Source: Roseiarcus sp963741845 (GTDB lineage Bacteria; Pseudomonadota; Alphaproteobacteria; Rhizobiales; Beijerinckiaceae). Taken from it: a stretch of 64,000 bases of DNA. Location of the stretch: assembly GCA_963741845.1 (NCBI GenBank), contig CAVUJV010000017.1:1-64000 (forward strand). The letters run 5' to 3'. Below the pieces are notes generated by a model, which worked only from the letters and a program-made list of their open reading frames with translations, did not search any database and was not told the origin of the DNA. Positions 43,686-52,779 of this stretch are shown in pieces. The translations under genes and the position numbers were made by a program. The first letter of the stretch is position 1; the number at the start of each line of letters is the position of its first letter.

Positions 43686-44885
43686 CTACAATAATGCGGC
43701 GCGATCCTTTCTACAAGCGGGTCTCCGTGCCGGCCGGCCTCGATCCTGTGCGGTTCGTTTCGGCCGGATGGCGGCGATCGCCGCCTCGAATTCCGGCGTG
43801 GGGATCGGCGCTCCGACCAACCGCTCGGCCGCCCAATGGGCGCGCGCGCCGATCGCCTCGATCCGCTGGCTCGGGTGGGGATGGGCGAGCGGGCCATCCG
43901 CCTCGAAGCCCAGCGAATGGAGCGCATACCAGAGCCGGCGATCGACGAGCTTCAGGAATGCGAACTGCGCCGGGGCGAGGACGCCGCTCCTGAGACGCGC
44001 GGCGTTGAGGACGGACATCAGGCCAGGCGTCGTAAAATGATGTGCGTCCATGATTTCGAGCGCCCAGGCGGCGACGCTGAGTTCCACGAGCACCCGATCC
44101 GCGACAGCGAGCGTTTTGGGATCGAAGGCGAGCGGCGTCGCCGGCCCTAAGCCGCCATCGCTCCCATGGACAGGTAGGCCCTCCGAGAGGAGACCGAGCA
44201 GCCCCGCCGCCTCCTCGCGACGCTGGACTCCGTGCAGGGCGAACACGGCCAGCATGCAGCGGACCGAAGGGGCGGCGTCGTCCCGCCTGCTCCATTCCGC
44301 GCCCAACTGACGGACGAGCTCGCGCCGGGCGATCGCCTCGTCGAACTGCTCGTCCTTCGTCGCGTATCGCGCGATCCATTCGGACGCGTGCAGCGCGGGA
44401 TCGGCCGGACGCGGATCGCCGGACCGAATGTCTGCGAGTTTCAAGCCGCGGTCGACAAACGCCGCCGTGCTGCGCGAGGTCCTGGCCTGTTCCGCCATCA
44501 GCCTGTCGAGATCGAAAGCCCGGGTGAACCGGGCGTTTCCGGCCCGCAGGTAGCAAAGCGCCCCAAGCGCGAGGACCAGCGCCATCGCCGGATACAGGAA
44601 CTCAAGTCCAATGTTGCGATAAAGCCGCACGAGATCGTTGAACTGGACAGTGGCAGGGACGGCGCGTTGAACGCCGATGTCGGCTCGGGAGAACCGTTCC
44701 GAGAAGAAGGCGATCGCCTGCATTTCCCGGTGGGCGACGACGAGCGCGATCGTGCTGATCTCGGCATGCCACAGCTTCCAGCCGGCCCAGCCGAGAATGG
44801 CGAGCCCGACGCAGATCAGGATCAGGCTGAAGCCGGTATAATCGTCGCTGCCGATCGCGCCCGCGGCGCGGGGAGAGCGCGCCAT
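43686..44885 (-). CDS. dotM: DotM/IcmP-like coupling-complex protein
   Basis: 399 aa. Two or three N-terminal membrane segments (about 15-40 and 90-115) and a cytoplasmic domain ending with the family signature FTTPGLMSVLNAARLRSGVLAPAQFAFLKLVDRRLWYALHSLGF and AIGARAHWAAE. DotM stabilises the DotL coupling protein. Its stop lies just beyond the toxin-antitoxin genes that separate it from dotL. Start ATG 44885, two bases after the transglycosylase stop. Confidence 0.85.
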   Translation of the reverse strand: MARSPRAAGAIGSDDYTGFSLILICVGLAILGWAGWKLWHAEISTIALVVAHREMQAIAFFSERFSRADIGVQRAVPATVQFNDLVRLYRNIGLEFLYPAMALVLALGALCYLRAGNARFTRAFDLDRLMAEQARTSRSTAAFVDRGLKLADIRSGDPRPADPALHASEWIARYATKDEQFDEAIARRELVRQLGAEWSRRDDAAPSVRCMLAVFALHGVQRREEAAGLLGLLSEGLPVHGSDGGLGPATPLAFDPKTLAVADRVLVELSVAAWALEIMDAHHFTTPGLMSVLNAARLRSGVLAPAQFAFLKLVDRRLWYALHSLGFEADGPLAHPHPSQRIEAIGARAHWAAERLVGAPIPTPEFEAAIAAIRPKRTAQDRGRPARRPACRKDRAALL

Positions 44886-44887
44886 GG

Positions 44888-45463
44888 TCAGCGGTCCCCT
44901 GTCCTGGCATCCGCGATCGCCGCTTCGCGGATCGCCTCGCGCTTCAGGCGCATCGCCTGCCCGTAGACGAGCCGCATATATTCGAGCTTATGGACCGGGG
45001 TATGGGAGTGATAAAGCGCGACGCCCTCCCACAAGCTCCCCCGCGCCTCATCGAGCGCCAGGCGCAGGATCCAGGCGCCGCCCTCGACATTGGCGCAAAA
45101 ATTGTCGCGGAGCGCCCGATAGGCGGCTTCCCGCGACGCGCCCCAATGGCCGGCGATTTTGGAAACCCACGTGTCGTTGACCTGCATCGGGCCGATGTCG
45201 ACCGTGCCGTTGGCGTTGGGACTCACCGCTCCGAGACGTCCGGCCTCGACATTCAGCAGCAGCACAAGCACTCCGGCCGGGACGTGATGCAATTCGGCCG
45301 CCGCCTTGAGGCAACCTTCGATCATCGCTTCGTCCGCCTTCGCCGAGTCGAGGCCAAAGGGTCCGAGCAGAGCGGCGACGACGCCCGCGACCGCCAGCGT
45401 TCGAAACCACTTCATGACAGCCCTTTGCGTGCTGTCTGCGCCCTTGACGCCGGCGCCGGTCAT
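44888..45463 (-). CDS. Lytic transglycosylase of the transfer operon
   Basis: About 191 aa from ATG 45463, or 175 aa from the second ATG at 45415, which starts the signal peptide KWFRTLAVAGVVAALLGPFGLDSAKA. Lysozyme-like domain: VPAGVLVLLLNVEAGRLGAVSPNANGTVDIGPMQVND (catalytic Glu in NVEAG; IGPMQVN motif) and ALYHSHTP. It opens the peptidoglycan for the secretion channel, like VirB1. Overlaps the stop of the upstream gene. Confidence 0.85.
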   Translation of the reverse strand: MTGAGVKGADSTQRAVMKWFRTLAVAGVVAALLGPFGLDSAKADEAMIEGCLKAAAELHHVPAGVLVLLLNVEAGRLGAVSPNANGTVDIGPMQVNDTWVSKIAGHWGASREAAYRALRDNFCANVEGGAWILRLALDEARGSLWEGVALYHSHTPVHKLEYMRLVYGQAMRLKREAIREAAIADARTGDR

Positions 45464-45906
45464 GACCGCTGCTCCTCTCCGAGCGACTTTCTCAGCTCCG
45501 TCCGCGCCTTCGCTTCGTCGAATACACGGGCCAGGTGGAGGACCATCACGCCATCGGGGCGGGCGACTTGCGCAATCGCTTCCATCACCGAGAGGAGCAC
45601 ACAGGAGAACGACTCGGCCTCGATCGTCTCGATCCGCCACGACAGCAGCGCCCCAAGATCGCGCTTGAGCTTGAGCGCGAAGCCCCTGCCCGTGACGTCC
45701 CGCCAAATCGCTTCGCCCGCGACCAGAAAGACGGGCAGCAGGCCATCCTCGGCCGCAGCAACGTCGAAGGGGATAGGCACGAGGTCGTGGCGCGGACCGT
45801 CCTCGATGAAAAGTTCGCGCCCCGCCTCGGCGAGCAGGGCGCCCACGACCTGCGACACATGGGCGGGGTCGAGAGTCTTCAGCGCCGTGGTCCCCGGCGC
45901 GCTCAT
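45460..45906 (-). CDS. Conserved-looking protein between IcmT and the transglycosylase
   Basis: 148 aa from ATG 45906 (overlapping the icmT stop). Soluble, alpha/beta: HVSQVVGALLAEAGRELFIEDGPRHDLVPIPFDVAAAEDGLLPVFLVAGEAIWRDV and KLKRDLGALLSWRIETIEAESFSCVLLSVMEAIAQV. No match to a named IncI Tra protein that I can give; strict overlap with both neighbours shows it is part of the operon. Confidence 0.65.
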   Translation of the reverse strand: MSAPGTTALKTLDPAHVSQVVGALLAEAGRELFIEDGPRHDLVPIPFDVAAAEDGLLPVFLVAGEAIWRDVTGRGFALKLKRDLGALLSWRIETIEAESFSCVLLSVMEAIAQVARPDGVMVLHLARVFDEAKARTELRKSLGEEQRS

Positions 45907-46151
45907 GCGAACCTCCGGCGTTTCCAGGCAGGGACCGCGGGGCGATAGGGGCCGACGAAGGCGCGGCGGATCATTCTGAGCGTGGAAGGAACCGTCAGGC
46001 CCGCCCAACTGATCACCGAAAAGGCGATTACGCCCGTCGCCGCGATGTAGAAGGTTGCCCAACTCCAGTAGACGACGAAGACGAGCAGCGGCAGGCAGGC
46101 TCGCGCATCGAGAAAGACGACTCTGACCGGCCGCCCGGTGTCACGCCACAT
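45903..46151 (-). CDS. icmT: IcmT/TraK family protein
   Basis: 82 aa: MWRDTGRPVRVVFLDARACLPLLVFVVYWSWATFYIAATGVIAFSVISWAGLTVPSTLRMIRRAFVGPYRPAVPAWKRRRFA. The N-terminal WRDTxxPxR-x-LDAR and two membrane spans are the IcmT/TraK signature. Small inner-membrane subunit of type IVB systems. Good Shine-Dalgarno (AGGAG). Confidence 0.88.
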   Translation of the reverse strand: MWRDTGRPVRVVFLDARACLPLLVFVVYWSWATFYIAATGVIAFSVISWAGLTVPSTLRMIRRAFVGPYRPAVPAWKRRRFA

Positions 46152-46178
46152 CGCTTTTGCTCCTCTCCGATCGCGCTC

Positions 46179-47366
46179 TTATCCAATTTCCTGACGGACC
46201 TTTTCGGCCGTCTCCTCGTCGATCCGCCCTTCCTTGAGAGCGATTGCGATCGCCTTCGTGTAGGACTGACCCTCGCTCTCGACCGCTTCCGCGGTGATCT
46301 GCGGCCAATCGTCGGCGCGAGCGGATGCGAGCCGCTTCCGATACGGCGCGTCGCAGACCAGGAACTCCCGCAACGGGGTCCATTTTCCGTCCGTCGATTT
46401 GACGAGGCGCTGGTTGATGACGAGCCGCAGCGCTTGGGCACAGGACGTCATGGCGTCCTTGAGTTGGGCGGGCGGAAGGAGACTAGCGACCCGCTGCAGG
46501 GTCAACGGCACGGTTTCGGCGTGGATCGTGGTCGCGGTCGCGTGACCGGAGATCGCCGCCTGGATGGTCGCGATCATATGTTCGGGCTTGCGGCACTCGC
46601 CGATAATGATGTCGGTCGGCTGGCGGCGCATTGCGCCCGCCATGAATTCCTCAAAGCTTTTGACGTTTCTCGGGATCTCGCTCTGCGAGATGCTGCTGGT
46701 CGGGCTTTCCACCCGATCGAGCAAAAATTCGACCGGCTCGGCGCATTCGATGATGTTGCGATGGGCGTGCCGGTCGCGGAGCTTTTCGACCGTCATCGCG
46801 CCGATCAGGGTCGACTTTCCCGATCCGGTCGCGCCTGAGACGATCATCATGCCCTTCGTCATCCGGTAATGGGCGAGGATTTGTGGCTCGACGTTCTGCT
46901 GATCGAGGGGCTGCGGCAGGTCGCGGACCGGGCGGATGACGACGTTGGCGCCTGCGCCCCGGCTCGCGGTTACGCCCGTGACGTTGCAGCGGAAGCGCAA
47001 CGTGCCCTTCCTCGGCGAACCGATCTGGTACATGAGGTTGATGTCGCCGCCGCCCTGCAGCCGCGCCATTCCGTCCGCCCCATAGAGGTGATTGACGATC
47101 AGACTCGCGTCATTCTCGTCGAGCGGATCGCGGGTCGTGACCTTGCGATTCTGGCCCCAGAGGCGGAACGAGGCTGGCTGAAAGGTCGAGAACATCACCT
47201 GCTCCGCTCCGAGCCGGTGGGCGTGCGTCAGGAACGAATCGAGGGCTGGGGCGAGGCGCCGTGGTTCCTTGACCCACCGGTCGCCCGTATCGGCCCAGGC
47301 GTAGGGGTCTGGCGCCAGTTCACCCTCGGGCGACGCTTCGGGTGCGCGTGAGGGACAATCGAGCAT
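46179..47366 (-). CDS. dotB: DotB/TraJ secretion ATPase
   Basis: 395 aa, PilT/VirB11-like. N-terminal PAS-like domain; Walker A VSGATGSGKSTLIGAMTVE (about 173-191), Asp box ECAEPVEFLLD, Walker B TDIIIGECRKPEHMI, His box ISGHATATTIHAETV. DotB drives the type IVB machine from the cytoplasmic side. Follows dotC by nine bases. Confidence 0.92.
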   Translation of the reverse strand: MLDCPSRAPEASPEGELAPDPYAWADTGDRWVKEPRRLAPALDSFLTHAHRLGAEQVMFSTFQPASFRLWGQNRKVTTRDPLDENDASLIVNHLYGADGMARLQGGGDINLMYQIGSPRKGTLRFRCNVTGVTASRGAGANVVIRPVRDLPQPLDQQNVEPQILAHYRMTKGMMIVSGATGSGKSTLIGAMTVEKLRDRHAHRNIIECAEPVEFLLDRVESPTSSISQSEIPRNVKSFEEFMAGAMRRQPTDIIIGECRKPEHMIATIQAAISGHATATTIHAETVPLTLQRVASLLPPAQLKDAMTSCAQALRLVINQRLVKSTDGKWTPLREFLVCDAPYRKRLASARADDWPQITAEAVESEGQSYTKAIAIALKEGRIDEETAEKVRQEIG

Positions 47367-47375
47367 GTCGCCCCC

Positions 47376-48422
47376 TCAATTCGGGCAGTGGCGGGCGCCG
47401 CGCCAGGCCCCGGCGTTCGCCTGAAGGCCGGGCTGCGAGGTGATGGTGACGATCCGGTCGCCGGCCCTGAGTTCGTTTCCGCCGCCGTCGACGACCTGCT
47501 GCTTTGTCGCGACCTTGGGATTGGCCACCACGCCCGCGCGCAGCAGCACCCGGTAGCGGGCCATCCCGGTAATGTCGCGCTGGAGCCGGCCAAGGTCGTT
47601 CAGGAAAATCTCGACCGCCTGCCGTTCGCCTTCCGCCCAGCCTTCCCCGACATATTTGTTCCAGTATTGAACTTCCTGCTCGGTGCGCGGGAGCACGGCG
47701 TCGGCCGGCCGGCTCGGCTGCTCCCAGGTCCGGACGAGATAGGTCCGCCAGTTCGGCGGCGCCGACCCGAGCTGGGCGACTTTGGAGATGGAATAGACGC
47801 AGGCCGTCTCGCGGGCGATCTGGCCGCCGTCGCCGAGCGCCAGCGCCATCTCGGCTTCCGAGACGACCGGCGGACGCATGATGATCCGGCTGCCCGGCCG
47901 CCTCAGGATCACGTCGCTGAAATCGTAGACGTTATCGAGCGTACTCTCGTACCGACGCAGCATCTCGTTGATCGCAAAGGCCCGCGCCGCGAGGCCCCCG
48001 CGCGCGCCATAAGCGAGCCCGGCCTGATAGAGGACGTCCTGTCGGCCCGGCTCGAGCCCCTCCGCCGCGAGCCCGACTCCCGGCCGCGTCGCCTGCAACG
48101 ATTCGAGCGACAATGGCTGTTCGCCGCCGACCATTTCGGGTTCGATCGCGGCTCCCGTCACTGGCTTGTTGATCGGGTTGCCCGTCTGGTGCGCGGCAGC
48201 GTCGATGGCCGCGGGCGACGGCTGCGGCGGGATCGGCATGACGATCAGGCCGTTGTCGGGGGCAGGCGCCGCCGTTGTCGTCACGGGGACGGCGACGGGC
48301 TTCGGCGCGACATGGGGCTCGGTCGGCGCCGGCGTGGTCGCCATGTCGGCGGAGATCGCCGGGCTCAAGGCGAGCGTCGCAAAGGAAATAGCGGCGAGCA
48401 GAAAAGAACGGCGCTCAGCCAT
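47376..48422 (-). CDS. dotC: DotC/TraI outer-membrane core protein
   Basis: 348 aa from ATG 48422, overlapping the dotD stop. N-terminal signal sequence (SFLLAAISFATLALSPAISA), Pro/Ala-rich linker, then the DotC domain: LSLESLQATRPGVG, VLYQAGLAYGARGGLAARAFAIN, LDNVYDFSDVILRRPGSRIIMRPPVVSEAEMAL, and GEGWAEGERQAVEIFLNDLGRLQRDITGMARYRVLL. No lipobox Cys is apparent although Legionella DotC is a lipoprotein. Confidence 0.9.
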   Translation of the reverse strand: MAERRSFLLAAISFATLALSPAISADMATTPAPTEPHVAPKPVAVPVTTTAAPAPDNGLIVMPIPPQPSPAAIDAAAHQTGNPINKPVTGAAIEPEMVGGEQPLSLESLQATRPGVGLAAEGLEPGRQDVLYQAGLAYGARGGLAARAFAINEMLRRYESTLDNVYDFSDVILRRPGSRIIMRPPVVSEAEMALALGDGGQIARETACVYSISKVAQLGSAPPNWRTYLVRTWEQPSRPADAVLPRTEQEVQYWNKYVGEGWAEGERQAVEIFLNDLGRLQRDITGMARYRVLLRAGVVANPKVATKQQVVDGGGNELRAGDRIVTITSQPGLQANAGAWRGARHCPN

Positions 48423-48891
48423 GATAGATGACCTCGAGCACCTGATGTTTCTGGTCCACGCGGACCGTCGCGGCGTCGCCCGCCTGGTCGCCGAGGGCGT
48501 GCAGGATGTCATAGACGCGCCGCGGGGCCGGATCGACGGCCACGTTGACGCCCGCCTGCGGCGCCCTTCCGGTGACGGCCGTGCGGTAGCCGATCGTCTC
48601 GCCGAGGCGCTTGACCGCGCCGTCGAGCGTCCCGTTCCACTGCATCGAGACGACGCGGTCGAGCTCACTCGCGACGACCGCCGGCTTCGACGCCATGGCG
48701 GCGCTCGGCCGCATCGCTCCGATCCGGGTCATCTCGCGCGCCGTTTCGTCCATGCTCTTCTGGAGGGCGACCTCGGGGTTCGACATGCCGGGCGTGTCGA
48801 CAGTCGGGGCGACCGGCGTCACGCCGCAGCCCGCGAGCGCCAGCACGATGAGGCCCGCGCCGCCGAATTGTACTTTCAAACTGCCGGTCAT
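48415..48891 (-). CDS. dotD: DotD/TraH lipoprotein
   Basis: 158 aa. Lipoprotein signal with lipobox LALAGC (Cys22); C-terminal secretin-N-like domain (LDRVVSMQWNGTLDGAVKRLGETIGYRTAVTGRAP ... VDPAPRRVYDILHALGDQAG). DotD with DotC guides DotH to the outer membrane. First gene of the dotD-dotC-dotB-icmT operon; the regulon motif lies 41 bases upstream. Confidence 0.9.
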   Translation of the reverse strand: MTGSLKVQFGGAGLIVLALAGCGVTPVAPTVDTPGMSNPEVALQKSMDETAREMTRIGAMRPSAAMASKPAVVASELDRVVSMQWNGTLDGAVKRLGETIGYRTAVTGRAPQAGVNVAVDPAPRRVYDILHALGDQAGDAATVRVDQKHQVLEVIYHG

Positions 48892-48924
48892 CGTCGGGCT
48901 CCCTTTTCAGAGAGGGAGCCTGGC

Positions 48925-48965
48925 CGCCGACGGCGCGAACGAGAACGCGACCCTGAAATTTTCTG
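48925..48965 (-). promoter_or_regulatory. Transfer-regulon motif upstream of dotD
   Basis: Core GGCGCGAAC at 48932-48940, embedded in GACGGCGCGAACGAGAACGC, identical over 20 bases to the site at 23811-23830. AAAATTT lies just upstream on the coding strand. 41 bases from ATG 48891. The rest of 48892-49272 shows no gene. Confidence 0.6.
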
Positions 48966-49272
48966 ATCGACGTGAAGCGAGAGGTCGGCGTTCGGTTTGG
49001 ACCCGCGGGTCGTCGCTTCAGGACGCAAGCCCCGAGGGGCGCGCCGTCCGCTCTCGAGGTGAAGCGGCCACCGCGGATCGAGGCCGAGGACGTCGCATTT
49101 TGGGGAAAGCGTTGCGTCATGCGGAAATTCCGGTCTTATAGGCGCTGATTTTCTTGCGCCGACTCCTGCTCACAGCAATCGAGCCTGCCCAATGAACGAC
49201 CAGGAGTGGACAAGCTTCCCGCTCGGGTGGCCGCATCTCTTCGGATGTGGCGCGAGCCGTTAGGTTGAGCCA

Positions 49273-49929
49273 ATGCGCGTTCTCCTGATCGAAGACGACC
49301 TGATGATCGGAGAGGGTCTGTCGCGCGCGCTAAAGGCGGAAGGCATGACCGTCGACTGGGTGCGCGACGGTCGTGAGGCCCAGGCTGCATTGCGCGACGG
49401 CGCGCACGCGATCGTTCTGCTCGATCTGGGCTTGCCGGGGGCTGACGGTCTCGACCTGCTGAAGTCCGCACGGCGCGAAGGCGTGAATGCCCCGGTGCTC
49501 GTGATTACGGCGCGCGACGGTCTCGAGGATCGCGTGCGGGGCCTCGATCTCGGCGCGGACGATTATCTCGTCAAGCCGTTCGAGGTTCGGGAGTTGCTGG
49601 CGAGAATGCGGGCCATCCTTCGTCGCCGGCAGGGGCGGGCCGTCTCACGCCTCGTGGCCGACGCCGCCGAGCTTGATCCGGAGACACACGAACTGTCGCG
49701 CGCGGGGACCGTCGAAATCCTGCCCGCCCGGGAATACGCGCTCATGCACGCCTTGATGGAACGCCCCGGTCGCATATTGTCCCGCGCTCAAATCGAGGAA
49801 CGCATCTATGGCTGGGGCGAGGAAGTCGAAAGCAACGCAGTCGACGCGCTGATTTATTCGATCCGGCGGAAGTTTGGAAAGGACATCATTCTCAACGTAC
49901 GCGGCGCCGGCTGGGTGACGCCCAAATGA
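49273..49929 (+). CDS. OmpR-family response regulator
   Basis: 218 aa. Receiver: MRVLLIEDDLMIGEGLSRAL, phospho-acceptor Asp51 in VLLDLGLPGADG, Thr in VLVITARDG, Lys in DDYLVKPFEV. Winged-helix effector domain: LPAREYALMHALMERPGRILSRAQIEERIYGW ... VDALIYSIRRKFG. QseB/TctD-like. Overlaps the kinase gene by four bases. First gene of a plus-strand cargo inside the transfer region. Confidence 0.93.
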   Translation: MRVLLIEDDLMIGEGLSRALKAEGMTVDWVRDGREAQAALRDGAHAIVLLDLGLPGADGLDLLKSARREGVNAPVLVITARDGLEDRVRGLDLGADDYLVKPFEVRELLARMRAILRRRQGRAVSRLVADAAELDPETHELSRAGTVEILPAREYALMHALMERPGRILSRAQIEERIYGWGEEVESNAVDALIYSIRRKFGKDIILNVRGAGWVTPK

Positions 49930-51248
49930 TGACATTCAACTCGCTAAAGCGAACCGCGCTTGTCTGGATGACGGTCCTTTTGGCGCTCGTCGGACTGGCG
50001 ACCGCCGTAATCTCCTATCGATTGGCGCGCGATCAGGCGGCAGAGTTCCTCGACGGGCAGTTACGCCAAGTGGCGTTGAACGCGGGAATTGGACCGCGCG
50101 CCGCTGCCGCGACTCCCGCTTTCGATCAAGACCCGGAAGACGAGCTTGCGGTGACGATCTGGGACGCGGACGGACGTATCGCTCATGCCTCGCCGCCAGA
50201 CCTGAATATCCCACGCCAGAAGCGAGGGGGATTCGCGGATGTCGCGACGAATGGCGAGCGCTGGCGCGTTTACACGGCAAGCGATGATGGGCGCGCGGTG
50301 CAGGTCGCGCAACGCATGACCGTGCGCGATGAAATCGCTCAAGGCGCGGCGATTGGCGCGGCGGCGCCAGTCCTGATCCTTATTCCGCTCTCGTGGCTGG
50401 TAGTCGGCTGGGCGATAAACCGCACGCTTGGGCGCCTCAATTTTTTTGCCAGGGACATTGCCGAGCGCGGCGCGAGCGCCGTCGCGCCAATCCCACTCGC
50501 GGAAATCCCGACCGAGGTCGTCCCGGTCGTGAAGAGCATGAACGGCCTGATCGAAAGGCTGAGCGCCGCCCTCAATGCTCAAAAGCGATTTCTAGCCGAC
50601 GCCGCCCACGAATTGCGAACCCCGCTGGCGGCGATGCAGATACAGGTCGAGAGCCTGTCGATGGCGACTCCGGCGTCGCTCGCCGCGAGCAAAGCCGCGC
50701 TAGCGCAAGGGGTGCGACGCGCGAGCGCACTCGTCGATCAACTCCTGCGGCTGGCGCGGCTCGACGAACCAACGCAGTCCGCTTCGGAGAACGTAGATAT
50801 CGCGCAAATCATTCTCGACTGTGTCGGTGACTATGTCGTGATCGCCGATGGCAAGGGGGTGGACCTGGGGGTCGACGCGCCCACCCCCGCGCGGCTTGTC
50901 GGCAATAGCGAGGAATTGCGCGTGTTGTTCTCGAACCTTATCGAAAACGCGGTTCGGTATACGCCGTCGGGGGGCGCGGTTGACGTCAGCGTCAGGGTCC
51001 AGAATTCGCGGGCTGTCGTCGAGGTGCTCGATACCGGATGTGGACTTGCGCCCGGCGCGCAGGCGCGCATCTTCGATCGATTTTATCGCGGCGCGCCGGG
51101 AACCGAAGGGAGCGGTCTCGGCCTTGCGATCGCGCGGCGCATCGCCGAGCGCAACGGACTCGCCCTCGCGGTCCAAAACCGCTCCGACGGGAGGCGCGGA
51201 GTGCTGGCTCATGTCGAACTGCCAATCGGCGAACGGCGTGACTACTAG
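49926..51248 (+). CDS. Sensor histidine kinase
   Basis: 440 aa. Membrane segments at about 9-31 and 143-165 bracket a periplasmic sensor of about 110 residues; HAMP; H-box FLADAAHELRTPLAAMQIQVES (phospho-His); N-box LFSNLIENAVRYTP; G1 VLDTGCGLAPGAQARIFDRFYRG; G2 GSGLGLAIARRIAE. Pairs with the regulator just upstream. The signal is unknown; the co-encoded PepSY protein suggests a metal or envelope cue (inference). Confidence 0.92.
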   Translation: MMTFNSLKRTALVWMTVLLALVGLATAVISYRLARDQAAEFLDGQLRQVALNAGIGPRAAAATPAFDQDPEDELAVTIWDADGRIAHASPPDLNIPRQKRGGFADVATNGERWRVYTASDDGRAVQVAQRMTVRDEIAQGAAIGAAAPVLILIPLSWLVVGWAINRTLGRLNFFARDIAERGASAVAPIPLAEIPTEVVPVVKSMNGLIERLSAALNAQKRFLADAAHELRTPLAAMQIQVESLSMATPASLAASKAALAQGVRRASALVDQLLRLARLDEPTQSASENVDIAQIILDCVGDYVVIADGKGVDLGVDAPTPARLVGNSEELRVLFSNLIENAVRYTPSGGAVDVSVRVQNSRAVVEVLDTGCGLAPGAQARIFDRFYRGAPGTEGSGLGLAIARRIAERNGLALAVQNRSDGRRGVLAHVELPIGERRDY

Positions 51249-51346
51249 TCTAGCTCATTCTCTCCTCATTCGGACGCCCCATGCTCTTTTCCGGAAGCAG
51301 CGGCGCGCCTTCGCGAGTCGCCAGCAAAGCAGCATCTGGAGAGATC

Positions 51347-51679
51347 ATGAGGAATGTTAAACAGAATATGAGGCGTCGATGCGGTCTATGGGCGTCCATG
51401 GGCGCCGTGAGCGTACTGCTGAGCGTCGCGCCCGCGTTCGCCTATACTGGCGAAGGGCTCGCCAAGGACGCCAAAGTCAGCATTTCCGAGGCGCGCGCCA
51501 TCGCTCTGAAAGCGCACCCCGGCAAGATTACCGACGAGGAACTGGAGCGTGAAAGCGGAGGAACCGGCCTTCGATATTCGTTCGACATCAAGAGCGGCGG
51601 AGCGACCCAGGAAGTCGGCGTCGACGCGCGAACGGGGCGGGTTCTGGAGAACGCCACGGAAGGCAAGAATCCCGACTGA
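51347..51679 (+). CDS. Exported PepSY-domain protein
   Basis: 110 aa from ATG 51347. Signal peptide RRRCGLWASMGAVSVLLSVAPAFA, then one PepSY unit: VSISEARAIALKAHPGKITDEELERESGGTGLRYSFDIKSGGATQEVGVDARTGRVLEN. Such small periplasmic proteins often accompany QseBC-like systems. Followed by a terminator. Confidence 0.88.
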   Translation: MRNVKQNMRRRCGLWASMGAVSVLLSVAPAFAYTGEGLAKDAKVSISEARAIALKAHPGKITDEELERESGGTGLRYSFDIKSGGATQEVGVDARTGRVLENATEGKNPD

Positions 51680-51705
51680 TAAACCCGTTGATCGAATGCC
51701 CAAGC

Positions 51706-51744
51706 GGAATCGGCCCTCTCATCGAAGGGGGCCGATTCATTTTT
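51706..51744 (+). terminator. Rho-independent terminator after the PepSY gene
   Basis: GAATCGGCCCTC pairs with GGGGGCCGATTC across a short loop (51707-51738), followed by ATTTTTAAG. It lies between the PepSY gene and the COG4705 gene, so the latter probably has its own promoter or depends on read-through. Confidence 0.75.
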
Positions 51745-51766
51745 AAGAAACCATAAGGATCGCGGC

Positions 51767-52576
51767 ATGAGTAGGGAATTGGCCGGTGCATTGAGCAAAG
51801 TCCCGGAAGTCACTATCGGGTTCTGGATCATCAAGATTCTCGCGACGACCCTGGGAGAGACGGGCGGCGATGCCGTCACCATGTCGATGAATCTCGGCTA
51901 TGCGGTCGGCAGCTTCATCTTTCTCGGCATTTTCGTGGTGGCCGTCATCGCCCAGATCGGCGCGAAAAAATTCCATCCCTTCCTCTATTGGATCACGATC
52001 GTCGCCACGACCACCTTGGGCACGACCATGGCGGATTTCTTCGATCGCTCGCTCGGCGTCGGTTATTTCGGCGGATCGTCGATTCTCTTCGCGGGGCTGA
52101 TTGCCTCCCTCGCCATTTGGCGCTGGTCGGAGGGGTCGATCTCCGTCAACACCGTCGCCACGCCGAAGGTCGAGATGTTCTATTGGGTGGCGATCCTGTT
52201 CTCGCAGACCCTGGGTACGGCGCTCGGCGACTGGATGGCGGACACGAACGGTATTGGCTACGAGGCTGGCGCGGTCGTGTTCGCCGCAGGTCTGGCGGTG
52301 GTCGCCGTCGCATATTATTACACCACGATCTCGCGCACGCTGCTGTTCTGGGCGGCGTTCATCCTGACCCGACCGCTCGGCGCGACGCTCGGCGACCTCC
52401 TCGACAAGCCCCGCGATCACGGCGGGCTGGAAATCAGCCGCTATCTGGCCTCGGGCATCCTCGCGGCGATTATTGTGGCGCTTGTCCTCATCCTTCCGCA
52501 ACGGGCCGGTGTTCATCCGGGGCGGCCGCATGCCGGAGGAGGAAGAAGCCCAGGAGGCATGAGGCCGCAAGCGTAA
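51767..52576 (+). CDS. COG4705-type membrane protein with four internal repeats
   Basis: 269 aa, about eight membrane segments. Four repeats share the pattern (K/V/Q/R)-x-L-G-x-T-x-(G/A)-D: ATTLGETGGD, TTTLGTTMAD, SQTLGTALGD and TRPLGATLGD. The family (COG4705) is uncharacterised and is often linked to PepSY and two-component genes; a transport role is likely because of the polar repeats in the membrane, but the substrate is unknown. The 3' end abuts the traU reading frame on the other strand. Confidence 0.85.
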   Translation: MSRELAGALSKVPEVTIGFWIIKILATTLGETGGDAVTMSMNLGYAVGSFIFLGIFVVAVIAQIGAKKFHPFLYWITIVATTTLGTTMADFFDRSLGVGYFGGSSILFAGLIASLAIWRWSEGSISVNTVATPKVEMFYWVAILFSQTLGTALGDWMADTNGIGYEAGAVVFAAGLAVVAVAYYYTTISRTLLFWAAFILTRPLGATLGDLLDKPRDHGGLEISRYLASGILAAIIVALVLILPQRAGVHPGRPHAGGGRSPGGMRPQA

Positions 52577-52779
52577 GGGCTTCGGCTCCGCCAAGGTCGG
52601 TATGGTTCGGTTCACGATCAGGGAGGGAAATCTCGACCCGAACGGCGGCCTTGGGTCGAGTTGAACCTCGCCACGCCGTCGGGCAATGACCGCTATTTGC
52701 GCGGTGCGGCCGTCCCCGACGGGTGATTGAATCAGCGCATTTTGCGCACAACGGTCGATCCCATCGCGCTGCCGTTGGA

